From NCBI RefSeq assembly GCF_024199985.1, contig NZ_JANARS010000001.1, positions 558,001 through 622,000 on the forward strand: 64,000 nucleotides of DNA, given 5' to 3'. Both the position numbers and the translations under genes were made by a program. The DNA is from Nocardioides pinisoli. GTDB taxonomy: Bacteria > Actinomycetota > Actinomycetes > Propionibacteriales > Nocardioidaceae. The notes beneath the pieces were generated by a model. That model ran no database searches, was not told where the DNA came from, and worked only from the letters and a program-made list of their open reading frames with translations. Shown one piece after another: positions 16,838 to 25,330 of this stretch (positions are counted from its first letter, which is position 1; every line of letters starts with the position of its first letter).

Positions 16838-17703
16838 CGGGTGGCTCCTTCGAGCTCGGGCGCGGCGGTCAGGGCGAGGAAGGCGGCCTCCAGGCTGGCA
16901 GCGGAGACGTCGACGTCGGTGACGCCGAGGGGCGCGAGGGCCTCGTGCACCCGGCTCAGCCAGTCGGCGTCGATGCCGTCGGGGCCGACCGCCTGCGCGG
17001 GCGGCCGGAAGGTGAGGGTGCGACCGCCGTACGCCGCCCGCACGTCGGTCGTCGGTGCGTCGTGGACGATCCGGCCGTGGTTCATCAGGACGGTGCGCTC
17101 GGCGAACTCGTCGGCCTCTGCGAGGTAGTGGGTGGCGAAGACGATCGTGCGGCCGAGCGCCGCGTCCTCGCGCATCGCCCGCCAGAACTCCTGCCGCGCG
17201 CCGACGTCCATCCCCGTGGTCGGCTCGTCCAGGACGACCAGGTCGGGATCGGGCAGCAGGGCGAGGGCGAACTTCAGCCGCTGCTGCTCCCCGCCCGAGC
17301 AGGCCTCGACCCGCCGGCCGGCGAGGTCGGTGAGCCGGGCCCGGTCGAGCACGACCTCGACGCGGTCGGACCGGCCGTGCAGCGCGGCGATCGCGCGCAC
17401 GGTCTCGCCGACCGTGAAGTCGTTGAGGAGGCCGCCCGTCTGCATGACCGCGGAGACCCGCCCCAGCCGTACGGCGTCGGCGGGGGAGGTGCCGTAGACC
17501 TCGATCGTGCCGGCGTCGGGCGTCGTGAGGCCGAGCAGCATGTCGACCGTCGTGGTCTTGCCGGCTCCGTTGGGGCCGAGGAACGCCACGATCTCGCCGG
17601 GCTGGACGACCAGGTCGACGTCGTCGACCGCGACCACGGGCGTGCCGTCGGTCGAGCGGAAGGCCTTGCGGAGCCCGGTCGCGCGGATGGCTGGGGTTGT
17701 CAT
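16834..17703 (-). CDS. ABC transporter ATP-binding protein (DrrA/CcmA-like)
   Basis: A 289-residue ATPase, first gene of a four-gene operon (ATPase, permease, kinase, regulator). Walker A is GPNGAGKTTT, the Q-loop is VMQTGG, the signature is CSGGEQQRL (Cys replaces the usual Leu), Walker B is LVVLDEPT, and the H-loop is FATHYLAEAD. About 70 residues follow the nucleotide domain, as in DrrA-type exporters. All four genes are joined by 4-base overlaps, so equal expression is expected. Confidence 0.93.
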   Translation of the reverse strand: MTTPAIRATGLRKAFRSTDGTPVVAVDDVDLVVQPGEIVAFLGPNGAGKTTTVDMLLGLTTPDAGTIEVYGTSPADAVRLGRVSAVMQTGGLLNDFTVGETVRAIAALHGRSDRVEVVLDRARLTDLAGRRVEACSGGEQQRLKFALALLPDPDLVVLDEPTTGMDVGARQEFWRAMREDAALGRTIVFATHYLAEADEFAERTVLMNHGRIVHDAPTTDVRAAYGGRTLTFRPPAQAVGPDGIDADWLSRVHEALAPLGVTDVDVSAASLEAAFLALTAAPELEGATR

Positions 17704-17828
17704 GTGCCCAGCCTGTCGGCGTACGGGCCCGGGCCCCTCGCCGAAGTGTCACGACCTGCCCGTGACACCTGTCATCGGGTGCTGTGCACCCGGGTTCCCT
17801 GCTTTGAGGTCGAGATCCCGGGTGCAAA

Positions 17829-17864
17829 GCGGGGGAGTCACCGGATATCCGGTGACTCCCCCGC
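17829..17864. terminator. Intrinsic terminator, 16-bp perfect stem
   Basis: GCGGGGGAGTCACCGG and its perfect complement flank an ATAT loop. It lies 42 bases beyond the fadE5 stop, on the side expected for termination of that minus-strand gene. A T-tract is lacking, as is common in high-GC actinobacteria. Confidence 0.8.
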
Positions 17865-17874
17865 AGGAGCGGCG

Positions 17875-17909
17875 TCTGGCTCAGACGATCAATCTGGCTC
17901 AGACGATCA
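17875..17909. repeat. 17-bp tandem duplication spanning the fadE5 stop codon
   Basis: TCTGGCTCAGACGATCA occurs twice, separated by one A. The right-hand copy contains the fadE5 TGA. The second copy lies just beyond the gene end, between it and the terminator. Confidence 0.8.
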
Positions 17910-19781
17910 GAAGGAGGCCTCGTCGAGGTCCATCAGCTCGAGGGTGGTGGCCTCGGCGATGGCGCGCTCGGCGCTGATCTTCGGCAGGTTGGTCTGCGCG
18001 AAGAACTGGGCCGCGGCGACCTTGCCCTCGTAGAACGCCTTGTCCTTGGCCGACACGTCGCCGGCCAGCTTGTCGAGCGCGACCTCGGCCTGGCGCAGCA
18101 GCAGCCAGGCGCAGACGACGTCGCCGAGCACCATCAGCAGGCGGGAGGTGTTGAGGCCCACCTTGTAGATGTTGCGCAGCTCCTCGGCCGACGACATGAG
18201 GTCGTTGATCATGTGGCCGACGACGGCGTTGGCGTCCTCGAGGGCCGTGGCGAGCAGCTCGCGCTCGGTCTTGAGGCGACCGTTGCCGGCCTCGGAGGCG
18301 ATGAAGCCCTCGATCTCCTTGGCGAGGTGGCCCAGCGCGCGGCCCTGGTCCTTGACGATCTTGCGGAAGAAGAAGTCCTGGCCCTGGATCGCGGTGGTGC
18401 CCTCGTAGAGGGTGTCGATCTTGGCGTCGCGGACGTACTGCTCGACGGGGTACTCCTGCAGGAAGCCGGAGCCGCCGAAGGTCTGCAGCGACTCGGTGCC
18501 CAGCAGCACCCACGAGCGCTCGGAGCCGTAGCCCTTGACGATCGGGAGCAGCAGGTCGTTGACCGCGGCGGCGAGGCGGGCCTCGTCGGAGTCGGCGGTG
18601 CCCTCGTGCTCGGCGATCATCACCTGGTCCTGCCAGGTGGCGGTGTAGAGCACCAGCGCGCGCATGGCCTCGGCGAACGACTTCTGCGTCATCAGCGAGC
18701 GGCGTACGTCGGGGTGGTGGGTGATCGTCACGCGCGGCGCGGTCTTGTCGGCCGCCTGGGTGAGGTCGGCGCCCTGGACGCGCTCCTTGGCGTAGTCGAG
18801 GGCGTTGAGGTAGCCGGTCGACAGCGTGGCGATGGCCTTGGTGCCGACCATCATGCGGGCGTTCTCGATGACCTGGAACATCTGCGCGATGCCGTCGTGG
18901 ACCTCGCCGAGGAGCCAGCCCTTGGCCGGCTCGCCGCCGCCGACCTGCGGGTCGCCGAAGGTGACCTCGCACGTGTTGGAGACCTTGATGCCCATCTTGT
19001 GCTCGACGTTGGTGACGTAGACGCCGTTGCGCTCGCCGGTGAGCTCGCCGGTCTCGAGGTCGAAGTGGTGCTCGGGCATCCAGAAGAGCGACAGGCCCTT
19101 GGTGCCCGGGCCGCCGACGCCCTCCACGCCCTCGGGGCGCGCGAGGACGAGGTGCATGATGTTCTCGCTCATGTCGTGCGTGGCGCTGGTGATGAAGCGC
19201 TTGACGCCGGTGATGTTCCACGAGCCGTCGTCGTTGGGGGTCGCCTTCGCGCGGCCCGCGCCGACGTCGGAGCCGGCGTCGGGCTCGGTGAGCACCATGG
19301 TGCAGCCCCACTGGCGGTCGACCATGTGCTGGGCGACGGCCTTGTCGCGCTCGTTGCCGTTGCGGTGGACCACGTTGGCGAAGGCCGGGCCGGCGGCGTA
19401 CATCCACACGGGGGCGTTGGCGCCGAGCACCATCTCGCCGATGGCCCAGATCAGCGATGACGGGGCCGGGGTGCCGCCCATCTCCTCGAAGACCTGGAGG
19501 CGCCAGAACTCGGCGTCCATCCATGCCTGGTAGCTCGCCTTGAACGACTCCGGCACGGGAGCGGTGTGGGTGGCCGGGTCGAAGACCGGCGGGTTGCGGT
19601 CGCTGTCCTTGTAGCTCGCGGCCAGGTCCTCGCGGGAGAGGCGCTCGACCTCGCGGAGGATCTCGCGCGCGCTCTCGCCGTCGACCTCGCCGAACGGGCC
19701 GGTGCCGAGCACGTCGTCCCGGCCGAGCACCTCGAAGAGGTTGAACTCGATGTCGCGGAGGTTGGTCTTGTAGTGGCTCAC
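17907..19781 (-). CDS. fadE5: FadE5-type acyl-CoA dehydrogenase
   Basis: A 624-residue acyl-CoA dehydrogenase. The N-terminus [19 protein letters not shown] matches the distinctive opening of mycobacterial FadE5, and the length (about 610-625) fits this long subgroup. Conserved points are [12 protein letters not shown] in the flavin region, [14 protein letters not shown], and the catalytic Glu in [12 protein letters not shown]. It catalyses the first step of fatty-acyl-CoA beta-oxidation, passing electrons to ETF; an EtfD homologue lies 16 kb away in this window. GTG 19781 is chosen by match to family N-termini and a GGAAG just upstream. A strong terminator follows. Confidence 0.93.
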   Translation of the reverse strand: MSHYKTNLRDIEFNLFEVLGRDDVLGTGPFGEVDGESAREILREVERLSREDLAASYKDSDRNPPVFDPATHTAPVPESFKASYQAWMDAEFWRLQVFEEMGGTPAPSSLIWAIGEMVLGANAPVWMYAAGPAFANVVHRNGNERDKAVAQHMVDRQWGCTMVLTEPDAGSDVGAGRAKATPNDDGSWNITGVKRFITSATHDMSENIMHLVLARPEGVEGVGGPGTKGLSLFWMPEHHFDLETGELTGERNGVYVTNVEHKMGIKVSNTCEVTFGDPQVGGGEPAKGWLLGEVHDGIAQMFQVIENARMMVGTKAIATLSTGYLNALDYAKERVQGADLTQAADKTAPRVTITHHPDVRRSLMTQKSFAEAMRALVLYTATWQDQVMIAEHEGTADSDEARLAAAVNDLLLPIVKGYGSERSWVLLGTESLQTFGGSGFLQEYPVEQYVRDAKIDTLYEGTTAIQGQDFFFRKIVKDQGRALGHLAKEIEGFIASEAGNGRLKTERELLATALEDANAVVGHMINDLMSSAEELRNIYKVGLNTSRLLMVLGDVVCAWLLLRQAEVALDKLAGDVSAKDKAFYEGKVAAAQFFAQTNLPKISAERAIAEATTLELMDLDEASF

Positions 19782-19848
19782 AGCTTCCACCTGTCCATGT
19801 CGCTCGGGGGTGTTCTTGGGGGCGAGCCGTGCTGGAGGAGCCACGTGC

Positions 19849-19860
19849 TACTCGCCGGTA
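19849..19860. promoter_or_regulatory. Candidate palindromic operator upstream of fadE5
   Basis: TACTCGCCGGTA, a near-palindrome followed by AACAAAATG, lies 68 bases upstream of the fadE5 start in a 303-base divergent gap. Similar TTACYSGCSRGTAA-like sites occur before fatty-acid degradation genes under TetR control in actinobacteria, recalled from memory. The remainder of the gap holds no gene I can support. Confidence 0.35.
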
Positions 19861-20005
19861 ACAAAATGATGCCTCGCAACCGGGCTCCGCGCAACACGAA
19901 CGCCGAAACGCCGGTCCGGACGGGTGGGAGGACGTACGTCGCGCAGCGTCCGCACCCGGTGCGAGGACACGCCGCGCACCAGGTCGGTTTTGTCTATCAC
20001 CCAAA

Positions 20006-20032
20006 GTATGTCTACTCTTTCACCTGACATAC
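20006..20032. promoter_or_regulatory. Candidate operator upstream of the TSUP permease
   Basis: GTATGTC and GACATAC form a perfect 7-bp inverted repeat 13 bases apart, 53 bases before the permease ATG. A GACATAT half-site also lies just upstream of the downstream Rrf2 gene (21080-21086), suggesting that regulator binds both places. Confidence 0.4.
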
Positions 20033-20084
20033 CCCAGTCGCACGACTACTGCCTGCTGTCCCGTCCCGGAAGGACCTCCGCTCC

Positions 20085-20987
20085 ATGCGCAAGCTCATCG
20101 TTCTCGGTGTCGTGGGCCTCATCGCCCAGCTCATCGACGGGTCCCTCGGCATGGGCTACGGCGTGACGTCGTCGACCCTCCTCCTCGCCGTGGGTGTGGC
20201 CCCGGCCGCCGCCTCGGCAGCCGTCCACTTCTCCGAGCTCGGCACCTCGCTCGTGTCCGGCGTCTCGCACCACAAGTTCGGCAACGTCGACTGGCGCACG
20301 GTGTCGATCCTCGCCGTCCCGGGCTTCGTCGGCGCCTTCGCCGGCGCGACGCTGCTGTCCAACCTGGACGCCGCGGTCGCCAAGCCCCTCGTCGCGATCA
20401 TCCTGCTGAGCCTCGGCTTCTACGTCGTCTACCGCTTCCTGCGCCTCGGCGGCGCCCGCCCGAGCTTCAAGGGGCGGCCCTCGGCGGCCTTCCTGGCCCC
20501 GATGGGCCTCGTCGCCGGCACGCTCGACGCCGTCGGTGGCGGCGGCTGGGGCCCGGTCGGCACCACGTCGCTGCTGTCCAGCGGTCGCCTCGAGCCGCGC
20601 AAGGTCGTCGGCTCCATCGGTGCCTCGGAGTTCGTCGTCGCCGTCGGCGCATCGCTCGGCTTCCTCTTCGGCCTCGGGTCCGCAGGGATCAACTGGGGCT
20701 TCGCCGCGGCCCTGCTCGCCGGTGGTGTCGTGGCCGCCCCCATCGCCGCCTGGCTGGTCAGGCGCCTCGCCCCCCGGGTCCTGGGCACCGCGGCCGGCGG
20801 CCTGATCATCCTGACCAACTCCAAGACGCTGCTCGAGACCGCCGGCGTCCCGGGCGTCGGCGTCGCCGCCACCGCGGCCGTCGTCCTCGTCCTGTGGATC
20901 TGGGCCATCGTGTGGGCCGTCAAGCAGGAGCGCCTGTCCAGGGCCGCGCTCGCCGACGAGCCGGAGCTCGAGACCGCCACGGCCTGA
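20085..20987 (+). CDS. TauE/SafE (TSUP) family membrane transporter
   Basis: A 300-residue protein with about eight membrane helices. The two half-repeats carry the TSUP glycine motifs: LIDGSLGMGYGVTSS near residue 15 and LDAVGGGGWGPVGTTSLL near residue 145. These transporters export or import sulfite, sulfonates or other organic anions. The Rrf2 regulator 115 bases downstream supports a role linked to sulfur metabolism. The ATG is preceded by GAAGGAC. Confidence 0.88.
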   Translation: MRKLIVLGVVGLIAQLIDGSLGMGYGVTSSTLLLAVGVAPAAASAAVHFSELGTSLVSGVSHHKFGNVDWRTVSILAVPGFVGAFAGATLLSNLDAAVAKPLVAIILLSLGFYVVYRFLRLGGARPSFKGRPSAAFLAPMGLVAGTLDAVGGGGWGPVGTTSLLSSGRLEPRKVVGSIGASEFVVAVGASLGFLFGLGSAGINWGFAAALLAGGVVAAPIAAWLVRRLAPRVLGTAAGGLIILTNSKTLLETAGVPGVGVAATAAVVLVLWIWAIVWAVKQERLSRAALADEPELETATA

Positions 20988-21006
20988 CGCCCGGTCGCGT
21001 GGTCGT

Positions 21007-21036
21007 CGTACGCCGTCCCAGCCGGGGCGGCGTACG
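21007..21036. terminator. Hairpin terminator after the TSUP gene
   Basis: CGTACGCCGTCCC / GGGGCGGCGTACG stem (12 of 13 paired) with an AGCC loop, 20 bases beyond the transporter stop and 66 bases before the Rrf2 gene, suggesting that gene has its own promoter. Confidence 0.6.
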
Positions 21037-21102
21037 GCCGCGTGCGGGGTGCCCGTCGACCAAGAGCACTGTCTCTGCCGACATATCTGACAAACTGGGC
21101 AT

Positions 21103-21561
21103 ATGCGCGTCTCCGCCAAAGCCGACTACGCCCTCCGGGCCCTGATCGAGATCGCGGTGCGCGCCGACGGGACGGCGGTCAGCGCCGAGCAGCTCGGCAA
21201 GGCGCAGGGCATCCCGCACGGGTTCCTCCAGGCCATCCTCGCCGACCTCCGCCGTGCCGACATCGTGGTGTCGCAGCGCGGCCAGTCCGGCGGGTGGCGC
21301 TTCGCGCGCAAGCCCGAGACGGTGACGGTCGCCGACGTGATCCGGGCGGTCGACGGGCCGCTGGTGTCGGTCTACGGCCTGCGTCCCGAGTCGGTCGAGT
21401 ACGACGACAGCGCGCAGGTGCTGCAGCACGTGTGGATCGCGGCCCGGCACTCGCTGCGCAACGTCTTCGAGCAGGTCACCATCCAGCAGCTCGCGGACGG
21501 CACGCTGCCGGCCGAGGTCGCCGCCCTCACCGAGGACGACGACGCCTGGCAGCCGCACTGA
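21103..21561 (+). CDS. Rrf2-family regulator without cysteines
   Basis: A 152-residue protein with an N-terminal winged helix (MRVSAKADYALRALIEIA, then LGKAQGIPHGFLQAIL and QRGQSGGWRFA) typical of Rrf2/CymR. No cysteine is present, so it cannot hold an Fe-S cluster like IscR or NsrR. It resembles CymR-type members that respond to sulfur-metabolism partners. It follows the TauE-like transporter and may repress it. CAAACT lies 6 nt before the ATG. Confidence 0.88.
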   Translation: MRVSAKADYALRALIEIAVRADGTAVSAEQLGKAQGIPHGFLQAILADLRRADIVVSQRGQSGGWRFARKPETVTVADVIRAVDGPLVSVYGLRPESVEYDDSAQVLQHVWIAARHSLRNVFEQVTIQQLADGTLPAEVAALTEDDDAWQPH

Positions 21562-21590
21562 CCGCGACCGGCGGCTGACCGGGCGGTCGA

Positions 21591-22127
21591 TCAGGCGGCG
21601 GGCCTGCGGTCGAGCAGGCGCCGTCGCCGCGACACCTTGGCGAGGCGCCGGTCGAGGCGGGCCTCCTCCTCCATGAGCGCGATCCGCGCGACCTGCTCGG
21701 CGAGCTGCTCGTCGCCGAGGCGGGCGGGCAGGACGTGCGAGCGACCCTCCTTCGCCAGCGACATCCAGCTGCGCGGCGGCTCGGCGAAGCCGCTGGTCGC
21801 CACGAGCACGACGCGGAAGTCCGCGACGAGGCCGTCGAGCGCCAGCGCGGCCTGGTCCGGCGTCGCCGCCGACCACCCGGGCATGCTCACGAAGCAGTCC
21901 GTCCCCGTCTTCCGCGCCCGCCGGCACACCCGTGCCCACGCGCCCTCGACGTCCTTGCGTCGGAGGCCCGCGGCCTTGTGCGAGCGCAGGAGCTCGACCT
22001 CCGCGTGCGCGAGGACGTCGGCGTCGACGGCGGGGACCGAGACGCCGCCGACCGCCAGCGCCTCGGTCATCGAGGGCGTGTCCACCGGGTCGGGTCCGAG
22101 GTGGAGGAGGAACAGTCTCTTCGCCAT
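21591..22127 (-). CDS. Degenerate sulfotransferase-like protein
   Basis: A 178-residue protein starting MAKRLFLLHLGPDPVDTPS. Actinobacterial sulfotransferase-like proteins start with a strand followed by a PAPS-binding loop of the form HxGxxKTGTT; here that loop is replaced by GPDPVDTP and its Lys and Thr/Ser are absent. The order of later strands (TDCFVSMPGW, then FRVVLVATSG) resembles that family, followed by an Arg-rich helical C-terminus. It is likely not an active sulfotransferase. The family link is tentative. Confidence 0.5.
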   Translation of the reverse strand: MAKRLFLLHLGPDPVDTPSMTEALAVGGVSVPAVDADVLAHAEVELLRSHKAAGLRRKDVEGAWARVCRRARKTGTDCFVSMPGWSAATPDQAALALDGLVADFRVVLVATSGFAEPPRSWMSLAKEGRSHVLPARLGDEQLAEQVARIALMEEEARLDRRLAKVSRRRRLLDRRPAA

Positions 22128-22282
22128 GGCGCGAGCCTCGTCCGCGCGCCCCAACCCGGCGTGAACGCCGCGTCACCGTGAGCCGAACTCCGCAGGTCGG
22201 GCGAGATCGTCCCCACGATGGTGTGACGTCACGATGCTCCCGTGCGTCTCACCCGGTGACGCCGAACCAACCAGGGAGAGAC

Positions 22283-22789
22283 ATGCCCCGCACGCAGGAG
22301 GATTTCGAGGAGTTCGCGGTCGCGCGGACACCTCAGCTCTATCGCGCCGCGTGGCTGATGTGCGGCGACGCGCACCGGGCAGAGGACCTCGTCCAGGAGA
22401 CGCTGGCCAAGGTCTACGTCCGGTGGCACCGCCGCCTGGGCGGACCGATCGAGCACCCGGTCGCGTACGCCCACACGACGCTGACGCGCGCCTACATCAG
22501 CGCCCAGCGCCGTCGCAGCAACCACGAGACGCCGACCGAGTCGTTGCCGGAGCGGATCGAGCAGGGTGGGGACGCCGCCACCTCGCTCGCCCTCCGCGAC
22601 GCGCTCGCGCAGCTGGCACCGATGGACCGCGCGGTCCTGGTGCTCCGCTACCTCGAGGACGTGTCGGTCGCCGACACCGCGGACGCCCTCGGGGTCAGTC
22701 CGGGAGCCGTGCGCAACCGGACGCTCCGCGCCCTCGAGCGACTCCGTGCCGTGCTGGGCCCGTCCCTCCGAGACCTGCTCGAGATCTAG
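22283..22789 (+). CDS. SigE-family ECF RNA polymerase sigma factor
   Basis: A 168-residue sigma factor of the actinobacterial SigE family. Region 2 holds LYRAAWLMCGDAHRAEDLVQ and the -10-recognition stretch ETLAKVYVRWHR. Region 4 holds MDRAVLVLRYLEDVSVADTA and the HTH LGVSPGAVRNRTLRALERLR. GGGAGAG precedes the ATG. The next gene, 8 bases later, encodes a single-span membrane protein that is probably its anti-sigma partner. Confidence 0.92.
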   Translation: MPRTQEDFEEFAVARTPQLYRAAWLMCGDAHRAEDLVQETLAKVYVRWHRRLGGPIEHPVAYAHTTLTRAYISAQRRRSNHETPTESLPERIEQGGDAATSLALRDALAQLAPMDRAVLVLRYLEDVSVADTADALGVSPGAVRNRTLRALERLRAVLGPSLRDLLEI

Positions 22790-22797
22790 GAGATCCC

Positions 22798-23583
22798 ATG
22801 CCCACCGAAGACACCGGCGTCACCGAGCTCCTCCGCCGTGCCAGTGACGGCCTCACCCCCGACGTCGACCGCCTCGTCAGCGGCGGCATCACCCGCGGCC
22901 GCTCCCGGCAGCGCCGCGCCCGGATCGGTACGGCGGTCGCCTCGCTGGCCGTGATCGGCGTCATCGGCACGCTGGCGGCCGTCGTACCCCACCTCGGCGA
23001 CCCCGACAGCACGTCGGGCGACGTCGCGACCGAGCCCACCGCGTCCGTCTCGCCCAGCCCGACACCCGACCCCGATCGGCCTCCGTCGGCCGACGAGCTG
23101 CGGCCGCTGGTGACGGTGGCCAAGATGGAGCAGGCCCTCAGCTCGGCCACGGGGGCCTCAGCGGTGCGGCACCTCGAGGTGGACGCATCCGGTGAGGACC
23201 ACCAGCGCACGTTCGTCGCGATCGTCGACGGGGCACAGGTCTCGTTCACCATCCGCTGGTACAACAGCCCGCTCGTCGTGCAGGACGGCGGAGAGCCGCT
23301 GGCGCCGAGCGTCGTCTGCGAGCCGGCGCCCGAGATCGACTGCACGACCATGCCTGACGGGTCGCGTCTGCTGCGCGAGGAGTCGCGTCCCGCTGGTGGC
23401 GCCGGCGTCCCCGCGAACTTCCTCGAGCGTTCGCTGACCCTGGGGACGTACGACGGGTGGCAGATCAGCGTGATCGCTCGGAACAGCACCGACGAGAAGC
23501 AGGGCGAGGTCGTCGCGAGCGAGCCGGTGCTCACGATGGCCGAGATGCAGGCCCTGGCGACGAGCGACGCCTGGTACGCCTGA
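22798..23583 (+). CDS. Single-span membrane protein, probable anti-sigma partner
   Basis: A 261-residue protein with an inside N-terminus of about 42 residues beginning MPTEDTGVTELLRRASDG, a basic stop region, one membrane helix (about 45-66), a Thr/Pro/Ser-rich stalk, and an outside domain of about 160 residues with a Cys pair. No HxxxCxxC zinc motif is present. Its position 8 bases after a SigE-family sigma gene is the standard arrangement for cognate membrane regulators of this family, but inhibition has to be inferred. Confidence 0.75.
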   Translation: MPTEDTGVTELLRRASDGLTPDVDRLVSGGITRGRSRQRRARIGTAVASLAVIGVIGTLAAVVPHLGDPDSTSGDVATEPTASVSPSPTPDPDRPPSADELRPLVTVAKMEQALSSATGASAVRHLEVDASGEDHQRTFVAIVDGAQVSFTIRWYNSPLVVQDGGEPLAPSVVCEPAPEIDCTTMPDGSRLLREESRPAGGAGVPANFLERSLTLGTYDGWQISVIARNSTDEKQGEVVASEPVLTMAEMQALATSDAWYA

Positions 23584-23600
23584 CCCTTCGGGCAGAGGCG

Positions 23601-24233
23601 TCAGTCGACCCGGACCGCGGCGACCCAGTCGACCAGCGGTCGCAGCGCCCGCCAGTCCTCACGGACCCGGTCGACGAGCCCGGCGTCGATCGCGTCGGAC
23701 TCAAAGCCGTAGGAGCGGCCCACGAAGAGCTGCTTGCGGCGCAGCAGGTGGATGCGGGGGTGGTCGACGTCGTAGCCGCGCGGTGACGTCTTCAGCTGCT
23801 CGCCGCCCACCTCGAAGCCGTCCTTCTCGAGCTTCCTCAGCAGCCGGTCGAGCGCCGGGCCGGTCTTCCCGTCGGCCATCGCCTCGCGGATCGCGGCCAG
23901 CGTCGGTCCGTCGGCGTCGTAGAAGCCGGCGCCGACGCGCGTGCCGCGCGGGGAGATCTCGAAGTACCAGCCGGTCCGCGGCCCGGCCGCGACGAACGCG
24001 CCCTGGTGGGTCTTGTAGGGCGTCTTGTCCTTGGCGAACCTGACATCGCGGTAGGGCCGGAACACCTTCGCCGGGCCGAACTCCGGCTCGAGCGCGGCCA
24101 TCAGCGCCTTCATCGGCGCCTCGACCGACTCCTTCCAGACGTGCTTGTGGGACTCCCAGAACGACTTGGTGTTGTCCATCTCGAGGTCGTCGTAGAAGTC
24201 GAGCGCGGCGACGGGGAATCCGGTGAAGCTCAC
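23601..24233 (-). CDS. DUF2461 family protein
   Basis: A 210-residue protein of the widespread DUF2461 (TIGR02453) family. Recognisable points are FYDDLEMDNTKSFWESHK near the N-terminus, the FRPYRDVRFAKDKTPYK block, and YFEISPRGTRVGAGFY. The molecular function is unknown. The GTG start is one base after the stop of the lipoprotein gene upstream on the same strand, so they are probably co-transcribed with the C39-like protease gene. Confidence 0.88.
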   Translation of the reverse strand: MSFTGFPVAALDFYDDLEMDNTKSFWESHKHVWKESVEAPMKALMAALEPEFGPAKVFRPYRDVRFAKDKTPYKTHQGAFVAAGPRTGWYFEISPRGTRVGAGFYDADGPTLAAIREAMADGKTGPALDRLLRKLEKDGFEVGGEQLKTSPRGYDVDHPRIHLLRRKQLFVGRSYGFESDAIDAGLVDRVREDWRALRPLVDWVAAVRVD

Positions 24234-24234
24234 G

Positions 24235-25329
24235 TCAGCCGACGTTAGCCCAGACGTGCTCGTCGCCCTGCTCGCCGTACGACGTCAGCGTCAGCACGCC
24301 GCCGCCGCAGACCGGCTCGCCGAGGAAGGCGTTGCCGGTGGAGGGGGACTCGTAGGCGACCTCCAGCGTGCGCTCGGGCGTCCAGCGCATCAGCCGGGCC
24401 GGCTCGTCGGGGCCCTGCGGGTCGCGGACGAAGAAGACCGAGCCGCCGCAGGGGACGGCGGTCCCGGTGGTGCCGGGGCCAAGGTCGAAGTAGGTGCTGT
24501 CCGCCGCGGCGTGGAAGCGGGCCTCCTCCTGCCGGCGCGGCTTCGGCACCTCCGACCACACGGCGCCGTCAGCGGTCGCGGCGACGTCCCAGGCCGTGCA
24601 GTCCTCGGGCCCGTCGACCGGTTGCGGCACGCCGCTGGCGTCGAGCAGGTTGACGGTGCGGCAGGCCACGGGGCGGGCGTCGTCGAAGGTCATGATGCCG
24701 ACGCCGTGCTCGCTGGCGGTGAGGCCGGAGAAGCCGCTGCGGTCCGGGGCGCACCAGCCGTCCTCGCCGTTGCTGTCGGCGAGCGCCGCGGTGGCCAGGC
24801 AGTAGGCCCCGCCGTCGCCGTAGGTCGGGTAGTAGAGGTCGCCGTCGGTGAGGGCCCACGAGCCGCCGCTCGCCGCCGGGGGCGTGGTGACCGCGCCCGT
24901 CTCCCCGGTGGCGAGGTCGACGACGGCCACCTCGCTGGGAGCCGTCTCGGCCTTGTCCTGGCGGACGACGACGGCCCACGACTCGCTCATCAGGACCTCG
25001 GAGATCGTGCGTCCTCCGCCGGCACGGACGGTCGCGGCGTCGCCGTCGCGGGCCAGCTCGACGAGGGTGTCGCCCTCGTCGCCCAGCGCCTCCCACTCGG
25101 GCCCCTTGACGTAGCGGGTGCCGGCCTCGACGGCCGTGTCCTGCCAGTCCAGCAGGGCGGTCGCCGGCTCGGCCGCGACCGGGTCGTCGACCGGCCCGCC
25201 CGTGGGGAGGCCAGCCTCCCCGGACGGCCGGTCCGGCGCGCTCGAGGGCGCCGGGTCGGCCTCGTCGGTCCCCGCGCAGCCGGCCAGTGCGACCAGCAGC
25301 ACCAGCGCGGCCGGCGTACGGACGCGCAC
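24235..25329 (-). CDS. Lipoprotein of unknown function, beta-propeller-like
   Basis: A 364-residue lipoprotein with a short signal peptide and lipobox LVALAGC (Cys18). A Pro/Ser-rich linker follows, then repeated strand segments (EVAVVDLATGETG, SGGSWALTDGDLYYP) suggesting a propeller-like fold. It contains several Cys that may form disulfides outside the cell. The GTG start is one base after the C39-like gene's stop, so translation is probably coupled. No enzyme motif is seen. Confidence 0.75.
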   Translation of the reverse strand: MRVRTPAALVLLVALAGCAGTDEADPAPSSAPDRPSGEAGLPTGGPVDDPVAAEPATALLDWQDTAVEAGTRYVKGPEWEALGDEGDTLVELARDGDAATVRAGGGRTISEVLMSESWAVVVRQDKAETAPSEVAVVDLATGETGAVTTPPAASGGSWALTDGDLYYPTYGDGGAYCLATAALADSNGEDGWCAPDRSGFSGLTASEHGVGIMTFDDARPVACRTVNLLDASGVPQPVDGPEDCTAWDVAATADGAVWSEVPKPRRQEEARFHAAADSTYFDLGPGTTGTAVPCGGSVFFVRDPQGPDEPARLMRWTPERTLEVAYESPSTGNAFLGEPVCGGGVLTLTSYGEQGDEHVWANVG

Positions 25330-25330
25330 G

